A stretch of DNA of 64,000 bases. Source: Microbacterium sp. JZ31. GTDB lineage: Bacteria > Actinomycetota > Actinomycetes > Actinomycetales > Microbacteriaceae. The stretch lies in assembly GCF_016805985.1 (NCBI RefSeq), contig NZ_CP017661.1, positions 682,001-746,000 of the forward strand. The letters are read 5' to 3'. Shown here in pieces: positions 17,147-25,662 of the stretch (its first letter is position 1; every line of letters starts with the position of its first letter). A program made the translations under genes and the position numbers. Under the pieces are notes generated by a model. The model saw only the letters and a program-made list of their open reading frames with translations, did not search any database and was not told the origin of the DNA.

Positions 17147-18052
17147 ATGAAGCTCAGCAATCTCGCGCTGGCGGCGTCCGCCGCCCTGTCCGTGCTGCTC
17201 CTCGCGTCGTGCTCGTCGGGCACGACGGCGCCGGAGCAGGCGGGAGGCGGCGACGCCGACACGCAGGCCCCGGCCTATGAACTGCTGCCCCAGGAGATCA
17301 AGGACAAAGGCGTCATCACCGTCGCCGGTGACACGCACCCGCCGTACCGCACGATCGAGGAGGGCGGGAAGATCACCGGCATCGACCCCGACATCCAGGC
17401 GGCGCTGTCGGAACAGCTCGGCGTTCCGTTCGAGATCAGCACGTCCTCGGGCCTGGACGCCATGCTCTCGGGCATGCTCTCCGGTCGCTACGACGCCTTC
17501 AACGGGCCCGTCCGCACGTCCGAGGAGCGCGAGGCGGACTTCGACGCGGTCGTCTGGATGACGACGCGGACGTCATACGTCTATCTGGCGGAGCGCGCGG
17601 ACGAACTCAGCGACCCCGAGTCGCTGTGCGGGGCGCGTGTCGCCGGCGTGACGGGATCGGTGACCGAGAGCCAGCTCGAACGCTACGCGGAGTGGTGCTC
17701 CCAGGAGGGACTCGAGGCGCCGGAGTTCGTCGGGCTCGAGGACACGAACTCCACGTATCTCGCGGTGAACTCCGACCGGGCGGACTACGCCGGCACCACG
17801 CAGACCGCGGCCAAGGATCTGCAGGTCGCCGAACCGGACACGTACGAGTACATCGTGCAGTCGGACGAGCAGGGGGCGGGCATCGACCAGCTGGCGATGT
17901 TCATGCCGAAGGACAACGAGCTCGCCCCGGCGATGCTCGCGGCGTTCCAGGGCATCTTCGACAACGGCGAGTACGAGCGGATCATGACGCAGTGGGAGCT
18001 CACCGACGTCATGGTCGAAGAGCCCGTCCTGAACCCGATGACCGCGGGATGA
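17147..18052 (+). CDS. Polar amino-acid-type ABC substrate-binding lipoprotein
   Basis: Receptor of a family 3 (amino-acid type) importer, 301 residues. The ATG at 17147 is preferred over the GTG at 17135 because GGAG lies six bases upstream and the signal peptide then starts MKLSNLALAASAALSVLL with lipobox LASC. The SBP_bac_3 fold is shown by GVITVAGDTHPPYRTIEEGGKITGIDPDIQAAL and later by LCGARVAGVTGSVTE and ELAPAMLAAFQGIFDNGEYERIM. It opens a run of seven genes joined by four-base start/stop overlaps. The CoA-transferase and dehydratase-like genes downstream suggest a carboxylate ligand rather than a standard amino acid (inference). Confidence 0.9.
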   Translation: MKLSNLALAASAALSVLLLASCSSGTTAPEQAGGGDADTQAPAYELLPQEIKDKGVITVAGDTHPPYRTIEEGGKITGIDPDIQAALSEQLGVPFEISTSSGLDAMLSGMLSGRYDAFNGPVRTSEEREADFDAVVWMTTRTSYVYLAERADELSDPESLCGARVAGVTGSVTESQLERYAEWCSQEGLEAPEFVGLEDTNSTYLAVNSDRADYAGTTQTAAKDLQVAEPDTYEYIVQSDEQGAGIDQLAMFMPKDNELAPAMLAAFQGIFDNGEYERIMTQWELTDVMVEEPVLNPMTAG

Positions 18053-18969
18053 GCGCCGCGCTGCTGATGACCACCGTCCAGAACCCGCCCGCCACGGTCG
18101 ACGTGGCCACCGCCCGCGCCCGCGTCCGCCCCGCGCGGATCGCAGGCGGAGCGATCCTGCTGCTCGTCGTGCTGGCCGTGCTGTGGTTCCTGATCACCAA
18201 CGAGCGCTTCGAGTGGAACGTCGTCGCGGAGTACCTGTTCAACCCCGGCGTCCTCGTCGGCCTCGGCATGAGCCTCCTCCTCACCGCCGTCGGAATGGTG
18301 CTCGGCTCCGTGCTCGGCACCGTGCTTGCGGCCGGGCAGCTGTCCGACTTCTGGCCGGTCAGGGCCGCGAGCGTCGCGTTCGTCGGGGTCTTCCGCGGCA
18401 TCCCCCCACTCGTCCAGCTCATCTTCTGGTTCAACCTCGCCTATCTGCTGCCGCGGATCTCGATCGGCGTGCCGTTCGGGCCCGAGCTGTTCAGCTGGTC
18501 GACGAACGACCTCATCACGCCCCTCACGGCGGCGATCATCGGACTCTCGCTGCATGAGGCGGCCTACATGGCGGAGATCATCCGCGCGGGCATGCTGTCG
18601 GTGGAGCAGGGTCAGCGAGACGCCGCCGCGGCCATGGGGCTCAGCCGCTGGCACACGTTCAGCCGCATCGTGCTGCCGCAGGCCATGCGCGTGATCATCC
18701 CTCCCACCGGCTCGCAGGTCATCGCGCTGCTGAAGGGCACGTCGCTCGTGAGCGTCATCGCGATGGGCGATCTCCTCCACGCCGTGCAGGTGATCTACAA
18801 CCGCACCTACGAGGTCGTGCCGATGCTGATCGTGGCGGTGATCTGGTACCTGGTGGTCGTGACGGTCCTGACCGTCGTGCAGCGTCGGGTCGAGGACCAC
18901 TTCGGCCGTGGAAGCACCCGTGTGGCCGCCCGCCGGCCCGCCCGCCGCGCAAAGGAGGCGCTGTCATGA
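18049..18969 (+). CDS. Amino-acid-type ABC transporter permease
   Basis: HisM/GlnP-family permease, 306 residues. An N-terminal membrane segment (AGGAILLLVVLAVLWFL) precedes the standard domain with PGVLVGLGMSLLLTAVGMVLGSV, the EAA loop EIIRAGMLSVEQGQRDAAAAMGLS (split across ~190-213) and QAMRVIIPPTGSQVIALLKGTSLVSVIA. The ATG overlaps the receptor's stop as ATGA. Only one permease gene is present, so it likely works as a homodimer with the ATPase that follows. Confidence 0.9.
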   Translation: MSAALLMTTVQNPPATVDVATARARVRPARIAGGAILLLVVLAVLWFLITNERFEWNVVAEYLFNPGVLVGLGMSLLLTAVGMVLGSVLGTVLAAGQLSDFWPVRAASVAFVGVFRGIPPLVQLIFWFNLAYLLPRISIGVPFGPELFSWSTNDLITPLTAAIIGLSLHEAAYMAEIIRAGMLSVEQGQRDAAAAMGLSRWHTFSRIVLPQAMRVIIPPTGSQVIALLKGTSLVSVIAMGDLLHAVQVIYNRTYEVVPMLIVAVIWYLVVVTVLTVVQRRVEDHFGRGSTRVAARRPARRAKEALS

Positions 18970-19799
18970 CCGGCGAGACGTCCGGACTGATCGTCACCCC
19001 CGAGGTGGTCGACGAGGTGCCCGTGCTGGAGGTCGCGAACATCGTGAAGCGATTCGGCGACACGACGGCCCTCGACGGCGCGAGCCTGAAGGTGTACGAG
19101 GGCGAGGTCGTCGCCATCCTGGGCCCCTCCGGATCCGGCAAGTCCACCCTGGTGCGCTGCGTCGACCAGCTCGAGGCGATCGACGGCGGCGCCATGTTCC
19201 TCGACGGCGAGCTGCTCGGCTACGAGCGGATCCGGGGACACCTGCGTCCCCTGACGGACGCCGGACGCAGGCGCCAGCGTCGACGCATGAGCATGGTCTT
19301 CCAGCAGTTCAACCTCTTCCCGCACTGGACCGTGCTGCGCAACATCACCGAGGCGCCCATGACGGTGCACGGCATCCCGGAGCGCGAGGCGCGCGCCCGG
19401 GCGATGGAGCTGCTGGAGCGCGTGGGACTGTCGGACAAGGCGAACGCCTATCCGCGGCATCTCTCGGGCGGCCAGCAGCAGCGCGTCGCGATCGCGCGCG
19501 GCGTCGCCGTCGATCCGCGCATCCTGCTGTTCGACGAGCCGACGAGCGCCCTGGATCCCGAGCTGGTGGATGAGGTGCTGCAGACCATGAAGCAGCTCGC
19601 GTCGACGGGCCGGACCATGGTGGTGGTGACGCACGAGCTGGAGTTCGCGCGCAACGTCGCCGACCGGTGCGTCTTCATGGCCGACGGCAAGGTCATCGAG
19701 GATCGGCCCGCCGACGAGTTCTTCCGTGACCCGCGGTCCGCGCGGCTGCGTGCCTTCCTCGCCCGGTCGGGACGGTCGCCGGTCGAGGTCGAGGGATGA
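18966..19799 (+). CDS. Amino-acid-type ABC transporter ATPase
   Basis: GlnQ/HisP-like ATPase of 277 residues. Walker A GPSGSGKSTLVRC (~55), Q-loop MVFQQFNLFPHWTVL, signature LSGGQQQRVAIARGVA (~165), Walker B RILLFDEPTSALDPE and H-loop VVTHELEFARNVADR are all intact. An AAAGGAGG ribosome site at ~18951 is the strongest in this operon. Start and stop overlaps (ATGA) on both sides couple it to the permease and to the CapA-like gene. Confidence 0.92.
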   Translation: MTGETSGLIVTPEVVDEVPVLEVANIVKRFGDTTALDGASLKVYEGEVVAILGPSGSGKSTLVRCVDQLEAIDGGAMFLDGELLGYERIRGHLRPLTDAGRRRQRRRMSMVFQQFNLFPHWTVLRNITEAPMTVHGIPEREARARAMELLERVGLSDKANAYPRHLSGGQQQRVAIARGVAVDPRILLFDEPTSALDPELVDEVLQTMKQLASTGRTMVVVTHELEFARNVADRCVFMADGKVIEDRPADEFFRDPRSARLRAFLARSGRSPVEVEG

Positions 19800-20929
19800 C
19801 GCGGGTTCTGGCGACGGGAGATCTCGTCCTCGAGCGGTCCGACAGTGCGCCGCTGCTCGCGGCGGCCGTGCCCGTGCTGGCGCAGGCGGACGTGCTGATC
19901 GGTCAGCTCGAGGTGCCGCATACGCACGCGACGGTGTCGATGTCGACGGATGTGCCCGCGCTTCCCGCGCCGCCGAGCGCGCTGGACGGGGTCGCGGCCG
20001 CGGGGTTCGACGTGCTCACCCTCGCGGGGAACCACGTGTTCGACTTCGGCGGGGAGGGGATCGCCGACACCCGAGCCCACTGCCTTGCACGCGGCATCGC
20101 GGTGGTCGGCGCCGGAGCGAACCTCGAGGAGGCATGGCGGCCCGCCGTTCTCGAGCCGCACGGGCGCCGCATCGTCGTCCTGAGCGTGAACTGCGTGGGG
20201 CCGCGCGAGTCCTGGGCCGGCACGGACAAGCCGGGCTGCGCGTACGTCGAGGTGATGACGCACTACGAGCCGCGCGGCGCCAATCCCGGCGGACCGCCGC
20301 GGATCCACACGTTCGCCGAGCCGCGCAGTCTGCAGCGGATGGCCGATGAGATCGCACGGCACACAGCCGAGGACTCCTCCGTGATCGTCGCGCTCCACAA
20401 AGGCCTCGTCCATCAGCCCGTGGACATCGCGGCATACGAGCACGACGTCGCGCAGGCCGCGGTCGACGCCGGCGCAGCCGCCGTCATCGCGCACCATGCG
20501 CACATCCTGAAGGGCGTCGAGGTGTACCGCGGCCGTCCCATCTTCCACGGCCTCGGCAACTTCGCCACCGTGACCTCGGCGCTGTCGGGAGCGGACGACG
20601 ACGTTCCGGAGCGGCGCGCGTGGGCGCGGGAACGCCGCAGGCTGTTCGGATTCGATCCCGACCCCGCCATGCCGCAGTATCCGTTCCATCCCGACAGCCG
20701 CAACACCGCGATCGCGATGCTCGACATCGACGACGCGGGAGGCGTGCGCGCCGGTCTCATCCCGTGCTGGATCGACGACGACGCACGGCCCGTCCCGCTG
20801 ACGCGCTCCGAGGGCGGCGAGCGCATCGCGGGCTACATCCGCGACATCACTCGCGAGGCGGGTCTGACGACCGCGTTCGACTGGGACGACGACCGCCTCA
20901 CCATCTGCCTCGAGGAGGGCATGAGATGA
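19796..20929 (+). CDS. CapA/PgsA-family metallophosphoesterase-like protein
   Basis: 377 residues matching the PGA_cap family (calcineurin-like fold named for poly-gamma-glutamate capsule synthesis). Visible blocks: ATGDLVLERSD at the start, FDVLTLAGNHVFDFGGEGIADT (~75-96), IVVLSVNCVGPRESW, DSSVIVALHKGLVHQPVD and AAAVIAHHAHILKGVEVYRGRPIFHGLGNF. The His and Asn metal positions of the fold (GNH, HHAH, GLGNF) are present. It lacks a signal peptide or membrane anchor, unlike capsule proteins, and sits between an importer and CoA-transferase. A cytosolic hydrolytic role in releasing the imported compound is an inference. Confidence 0.85.
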   Translation: MTRVLATGDLVLERSDSAPLLAAAVPVLAQADVLIGQLEVPHTHATVSMSTDVPALPAPPSALDGVAAAGFDVLTLAGNHVFDFGGEGIADTRAHCLARGIAVVGAGANLEEAWRPAVLEPHGRRIVVLSVNCVGPRESWAGTDKPGCAYVEVMTHYEPRGANPGGPPRIHTFAEPRSLQRMADEIARHTAEDSSVIVALHKGLVHQPVDIAAYEHDVAQAAVDAGAAAVIAHHAHILKGVEVYRGRPIFHGLGNFATVTSALSGADDDVPERRAWARERRRLFGFDPDPAMPQYPFHPDSRNTAIAMLDIDDAGGVRAGLIPCWIDDDARPVPLTRSEGGERIAGYIRDITREAGLTTAFDWDDDRLTICLEEGMR

Positions 20930-22161
20930 CAACCGCACCGCTCGCGGGCAAGACCGTGATCGACCTGACCACCGCGCTGGCGGGGCCGTACGCGACGCTG
21001 CTGCTGGCGGGCCTCGGCGCGCGCGTCATCAAGGTGGAGAACCCCTCGCGCGGAGGGGATTCCTCCCGGAACAACTCGCCGTACGTCACCGCGGACGGTC
21101 TGAGTCTGCGCCGCACCTCGCCCGAGGACATGTCCGTGTCGATGATGCTGCGCGGCCGCGGCAAGGAGTCGATCACGCTCAACCTCAAGCACCCCGAGAG
21201 CCGTGAGGTCCTGTTCGACCTCATACGCGAGGCGGACATCGTGGTGGAGAACTACAGTGCGGGAGTGACCCGCCGTCTGGGAATCGACTACGCGTCCGTG
21301 CGCGGGCTGAACCAGAAGCTCGTCTACACCTCGATCAGCGGATTCGGCGCCACCGGCGACCACGGCGACCGCAAGGCGATGGACACGATCATCCAGGCGC
21401 TCAGCGGGGTCATGACCACCGCGGGCGAGCCGGGTGATCCGCCCGTGCGCTTCGGCCTTCCGGTCGGCGATCTCGTCGCTCCGCTGTTCGCCGTGATCGG
21501 GACACTCGCCGCGACCCTGCACGCCGAGCGGACCGGCGAGGGACAGCACGTGGACGTGTCGATGCTCGGCGCCTTGACGTCTCTCGTCGCGTGCGAGCCG
21601 TTCGACGCGCTCGAGTCCGTCGGCTTCCCGCTGCGGACCGGCGCATACGTGCCGCGCCTGGCGCCCTTCGGCACGTTCCGCGCCGTCGACGGATGGTTCG
21701 CCATCTGCGCGCCGACCGATCAGTTCGCGGCCGGCGTGCTGCGCGCGATCGGGCGCGAGGATCTGCTCGCGTCCTCCGACTTCGGCACCCGCGATGCCCG
21801 TGTGGCGAACGCCGACAGGCTCCACGCGCTGATCGCCGGGTGGGCGGCGGAGCGGGCGCTGAGCGAGGTGCTCGGCGAACTCGACAGGCACGGGGCACCC
21901 GCCGCTCCCGTGCGTTCGACCGCCGAGGCCGTGCGCGATCCGCAGGTGACCGCGCGTGCGGAGGTGGTTCCGCTCGTCCACCCCACGTTCGGGCGCTTCG
22001 ACGGGCTGTACGGCGCCGGCCTGCCGGTGGTCTTCTCCGCGAGCGAGGTCGACCTCTCGCGCCCCGCGCCCAACCTGGGCGAGCACACCGAGACGGTGCT
22101 GCGCGCCGCGGGGTATGACGATCGGCGGATCGCGCAGCTGCGCAGGGATGGCGTGCTGTGA
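20926..22161 (+). CDS. CaiB/BaiF-type (class III) CoA-transferase
   Basis: Moves CoA between carboxylic acids, activating a substrate acid; cytosolic. 411 residues, normal for the family. KTVIDLTTALAGPYATLLLAGLGARVIKVE opens the CoA-binding half (in the first ~35 residues), and the catalytic Asp is at ~153 in KAMDTIIQALSG. FNYSAG-type VENYSAGVTRRLGIDY and GQHVDVSMLGAL are further signatures. It overlaps the CapA-like gene and the next gene by four bases. In 2-hydroxyacid fermentations a CoA-transferase of this class feeds the dehydratase encoded beside it, matching this gene order. Confidence 0.92.
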   Translation: MTTAPLAGKTVIDLTTALAGPYATLLLAGLGARVIKVENPSRGGDSSRNNSPYVTADGLSLRRTSPEDMSVSMMLRGRGKESITLNLKHPESREVLFDLIREADIVVENYSAGVTRRLGIDYASVRGLNQKLVYTSISGFGATGDHGDRKAMDTIIQALSGVMTTAGEPGDPPVRFGLPVGDLVAPLFAVIGTLAATLHAERTGEGQHVDVSMLGALTSLVACEPFDALESVGFPLRTGAYVPRLAPFGTFRAVDGWFAICAPTDQFAAGVLRAIGREDLLASSDFGTRDARVANADRLHALIAGWAAERALSEVLGELDRHGAPAAPVRSTAEAVRDPQVTARAEVVPLVHPTFGRFDGLYGAGLPVVFSASEVDLSRPAPNLGEHTETVLRAAGYDDRRIAQLRRDGVL

Positions 22162-23228
22162 CGGTGGGCGCACCGGATCTCGGCGCACCGCGCATCGGCG
22201 TGGTCGGAGCCGATCTTCCGCGTCAGCTGGTCCTCGCAGCGGGCGCGACGCCGGTGCGGATCCTCGGATCGTGGTCGGGGCCGGTCTCCGACGAGGCGGC
22301 ACAGCTGCCCGGTGCGGTCGACGCGGTGGCCGCCCGCATCCTCGATGCCCTGCTCCGGGGCGCACACGACGATCTGGCCGGGCTTGTCGTCTGCAACGAT
22401 TCGACAGCTCATCTGCGGGTCTTCTACGTGCTGCGGATCCTCGCCGAGCGCGGGCGGGTGCGCTACCCGGTGCATCTGCTGGACGCCCCTCGCGGCGGCG
22501 GCGCGCCGCGCGACCGTTTCGTCGCGCGCCAGTACCAGCGCCTGGCCGCGTTCTGCACCTCGCTCACCGGAGCCGCCCCCGACGCCGCCGGCCTTCGCGA
22601 TGCGGCCGAGAGGGAACTCCGCCTGGGCGAGGCACTGCAGCGCCTCCGCCGCCGGCGCCGGTCCGGGCGGTGCTCCGGCCCGACGGCGCTGGCCGCGTAT
22701 CGGGCGGCCGCGACGCTTCCTCCCGGTGAAGCGGTGGCGATCGTGGACGCGGCCGACCATCCCGCGCGGGGAAGACCCGTGTTCGTCACCGGCAGTGCGC
22801 ATCCGGATGAGACGGCGTACGAGGCGATCGAGACGGTGGGGCTCACCGTGGTCGGCGAGGACCACGACACCGGCGACAGCGCATGGATCGGCGATGCCGT
22901 GGCGGCCGACGATCTCGAGGCGGCGACCCGGCTGCTGGCAGGCCGGCACGCCGGCCGCGCGCCGCTCGCCGCGCGCTCCCTCACGGCGGAGCGGATCGCG
23001 CACCTCGAGCGCGGTCTGGACGCGTCCGGCGCGACCGGCGTGATCGCGCTGGTGCGCGAGCTCGACGACGCTCCCGCATGGGATGCCGCGGCGCAGAGGC
23101 GGCTCGTCGAGGGGCGGGGGATGCCCTTCCAGGCGCGCGTCAGGGTGAGGCCCGGTGATATCGCCGGCGCAGCCCACGAGACGGCGACCGCGCTCGCGCA
23201 GGCGCTGGGGCGGGGAGAGCACGCATGA
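22158..23228 (+). CDS. 2-hydroxyacyl-CoA dehydratase-family subunit (HgdB/BcrC-like), divergent
   Basis: 356 residues from a GTG that overlaps the CoA-transferase stop (GTGA). Family features: APRIGVVGADLPRQLVLAAGATPVRILG at the start, GLVVCNDSTAHLRVFYVLR (~74-92), RPVFVTGSAHPD, VVGEDHDTGDS and a C-terminal GATGVIALVRELDDAPAWDAAAQRRLVEGRGMPFQ region (by eye). Active members bind a [4Fe-4S] cluster through about three Cys. Here the Cys in VVCND is kept, but the C-terminal site usually reading FCDP has no Cys (ELDDAP). No activase (HgdC-like ATPase) is in the window. Membership is clear; radical dehydratase activity is doubtful. Confidence 0.8.
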   Translation: MTVGAPDLGAPRIGVVGADLPRQLVLAAGATPVRILGSWSGPVSDEAAQLPGAVDAVAARILDALLRGAHDDLAGLVVCNDSTAHLRVFYVLRILAERGRVRYPVHLLDAPRGGGAPRDRFVARQYQRLAAFCTSLTGAAPDAAGLRDAAERELRLGEALQRLRRRRRSGRCSGPTALAAYRAAATLPPGEAVAIVDAADHPARGRPVFVTGSAHPDETAYEAIETVGLTVVGEDHDTGDSAWIGDAVAADDLEAATRLLAGRHAGRAPLAARSLTAERIAHLERGLDASGATGVIALVRELDDAPAWDAAAQRRLVEGRGMPFQARVRVRPGDIAGAAHETATALAQALGRGEHA

Positions 23229-24472
23229 GCGAGCGGCTGGCGGCGGCCGTCGCCGCGACGCGGTACCAGAAGGACTGGTTCGCGCGGATGGCGGCCCGCG
23301 CCCGGGCCGGCGAGCAGATCGCGATCGTCAACGCGGATGTGCCCCACGAGATCCTGCGCGCGCTCGAGATCCCCTACGTGGTGACGCAGTGGTGGTCTTC
23401 CATCATCGCCGCCAAGCAGGTGGGACCGGCCGCGATGGAGCGGGTCGCGGCGCGGGGGCTGCCCGACTTCAGCCTGCAGTACGACGCGATGCCGCTCGGG
23501 GAGCAGGAGCTTCCCGAGCACATGCGGCCGTGGGGCGGGTTGCCGGCACCCGCCTTCGCGATCGCCGAACGCAGTGGCGACGTCACGCAGAAGATCTTCG
23601 AGCAGTGGGGCGAGCGCCCCGGCACGGAGACCTTCCTGCTGTCGCGGACCGCCGCCGACCCCGTCCCTCCGCGGTGGTGGGAGCTCGTCTCGCACGAGTG
23701 GGAGACGGCGTTCGGCTCCGATCGGCTCGATCTGCTCCAGGACGAGATCGAGGAGCTGACCTCGTGGCTCGAAGACCGGACAGGGCGACGGCTCGATCGG
23801 GGACGACTCGCGGAGATCATGCGCCTCGGCAACGAGCATGCGGAGTGGAACCGCCGCACGCGCGACCTCGTGGCAGCAGCCCGGCCGACGCCGGTCAGCG
23901 TGAACGACACGATGCCCGCGGTCATGGTGCCGCAGTGGCATCGCGGTACGCAGTGGGCTGTGGATGCGGCGCGCGCGCTCCACGACGAGGTGGCCGAGCG
24001 CGTGGCCCGCGGCCACGCCGTGTGCCCGGCGGAACGACGGCGCCTGATGTGGATCGGACGCGGCCTGTGGTCGGATCTGGCGATGTACCAGCGTTTCCAG
24101 GAGGAGTTCGGCGCCGTCTTCGTCTGGTCGATGTACCTCGCGATCGCCGCCGACGGGTACCGCCGATACGGGGAGGATCCCGTCCGAACGCTCGCCGCTC
24201 GTTTCGTGGGGATCACCGACCAGCTCTACGTGCCGCCGTGGTCATCCGACTGGTACCTCGCGGAGGCGCTCAGCCACGACGTCGACGGCGTCGTTCACCT
24301 CGTCGCGGATGACACCCCCGGGGGCGTGTTCATCACCGAGGCCCTCGAGGCCGCGGGAATCCCGGTGCTGGAGATCCGCGCGAACAACGCCGACGCGCGA
24401 TCCACCGGGGCCGCGCGCATCCCCGAGCGCATCGCCGACTTCCTCCGCACCCGCGTGCCCGCCCGCAGCTGA
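23225..24472 (+). CDS. 2-hydroxyacyl-CoA dehydratase-family subunit (HgdA/BcrB-like), cysteine-poor
   Basis: 415 residues, overlapping the previous subunit by four bases. Recognised by IAIVNADVPHEILRALEIPYVV (~32), the helical ERRRLMWIGRGLWSDLAMYQRF segment (~270) and DGVVHLVADDTPGGVFITEALEAAGIPVLEI (~360-390, quoted in parts). Only one Cys is present in the whole protein (GHAVCPAERR). The positions that normally hold cluster ligands in this family appear as non-Cys residues (AIAERSGDV; VADDTPG). With its partner it should form the usual heterodimer, but a [4Fe-4S] site cannot be built from canonical ligands. Function therefore open. Confidence 0.78.
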   Translation: MSERLAAAVAATRYQKDWFARMAARARAGEQIAIVNADVPHEILRALEIPYVVTQWWSSIIAAKQVGPAAMERVAARGLPDFSLQYDAMPLGEQELPEHMRPWGGLPAPAFAIAERSGDVTQKIFEQWGERPGTETFLLSRTAADPVPPRWWELVSHEWETAFGSDRLDLLQDEIEELTSWLEDRTGRRLDRGRLAEIMRLGNEHAEWNRRTRDLVAAARPTPVSVNDTMPAVMVPQWHRGTQWAVDAARALHDEVAERVARGHAVCPAERRRLMWIGRGLWSDLAMYQRFQEEFGAVFVWSMYLAIAADGYRRYGEDPVRTLAARFVGITDQLYVPPWSSDWYLAEALSHDVDGVVHLVADDTPGGVFITEALEAAGIPVLEIRANNADARSTGAARIPERIADFLRTRVPARS

Positions 24473-24480
24473 GGGCGCGG

Positions 24481-25659
24481 ATGGGCGTGTTCGAGCCGCT
24501 GCGGCAGCGCAGCTTCTCCCTGTACTTCGCCGGTCAGGTCGTCTCGAACGTGGGCACCTGGTTCCAGAACCTCGCGCTGCAGCTCGTCGTGCTCGCGGCC
24601 ACCGGCAGCGCACAGACCCTCAGCGGCGTGACGATCGCGCAGTTCCTGCCCATCCTCGTGTTCGGCGTCCTGGCGGGCCGCCTCGCCGACCGTGTGCGCC
24701 CGCGCACGATCCTGCTGTTCACCTCGGGGCTCGCGGCGGCGACGACTGCCGTGCTCGCGCTCGTCGTCGCGGCGGCGGAGCCCGATATCCGCATCCTCTA
24801 TGCGCTCGTCGCGGTACTGGGCACGGTGCAGGCGTTCGAGCGGATCGCCGGTCAGGCGATCATCTTCGAACTCGTCGGGCCGACGGCGCTCTCGCGCGCC
24901 GTGTCCATCAGCACCATCGCTCTCGCGGCGGCCCGCTCGATCGGTCCGGGACTGGCGGGAATCGCCTTCCAGCAGCTCGGGGCGCCGGCGTGCATGCTGC
25001 TGAACGCCGCTTCCTTCATCGCGGTGGGGGTCTCGCTGCTGCTGATCCGACCGGCGAGCCTGCACGAACGTGCTCGGCGATCGGAGAGCGCGCCGGTGCG
25101 CACGACCGACCTGCTGCGCCAGCGGGCTGTGTCGACGCTGCTGATCGCGAACGTCGTGATCGCCCTGTTCGCCATGAACTTCGGCCTGGTGCTCACGGCG
25201 ACCGTCGACCTGTCCTACGGGGGCGATGCGACAGCGGTCGGTGCGGCGCACGCCCTCAACGCTGTCGGAGCGATCGTCGGCGGCGGCATCGCGGCGGCCC
25301 TGCCGCGCGTGGGCGTACGCTCCCTCATCCCGGCCGCCGCCGCCTTCGGGGGCGCGCTGCTGGTGAACGCCGCCGCGCCCACGCTCGCCCTGTTCCTGTG
25401 GGCGGGGCCGCTGCTCGGTCTCGCGATCGGCTACTACCAGGGCGTGTTGAACGCCGCCGCGCAGTCCGCCGTGGCGCCCGAGGCGATCGGTCGCCTGATG
25501 TCGCTCGTCACGCTCGGCAACTACGGCATGGTGCCGTTCGGCGCGCTGCTGATGGGCTGGGTGATCGACGCGTCGTCGGGAAGGGTGTCGTTGATGATCG
25601 GGGGCGTCGCGGCTCTCGCCTGCGCACTGCTCGTCGCCCTGAGGGCGCCGCGCCCCTGA
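24481..25659 (+). CDS. MFS transporter, EntS/DHA3-like exporter
   Basis: 392 residues with 10-12 membrane segments. The opening FEPLRQRSFSLYFAGQVVSNVGTWFQNLALQLVV and the loop GRLADRVRPRTILL are typical of the DHA3 (macrolide/enterobactin exporter) group. It starts eight bases after the dehydratase-like subunit, preceded by GAGG, and probably ends this operon. Its end is only three bases from the convergent MarR gene, with no room for a separate terminator. Export of a product or toxic intermediate of the CoA pathway is inference. Confidence 0.85.
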   Translation: MGVFEPLRQRSFSLYFAGQVVSNVGTWFQNLALQLVVLAATGSAQTLSGVTIAQFLPILVFGVLAGRLADRVRPRTILLFTSGLAAATTAVLALVVAAAEPDIRILYALVAVLGTVQAFERIAGQAIIFELVGPTALSRAVSISTIALAAARSIGPGLAGIAFQQLGAPACMLLNAASFIAVGVSLLLIRPASLHERARRSESAPVRTTDLLRQRAVSTLLIANVVIALFAMNFGLVLTATVDLSYGGDATAVGAAHALNAVGAIVGGGIAAALPRVGVRSLIPAAAAFGGALLVNAAAPTLALFLWAGPLLGLAIGYYQGVLNAAAQSAVAPEAIGRLMSLVTLGNYGMVPFGALLMGWVIDASSGRVSLMIGGVAALACALLVALRAPRP

Positions 25660-25662
25660 GGG

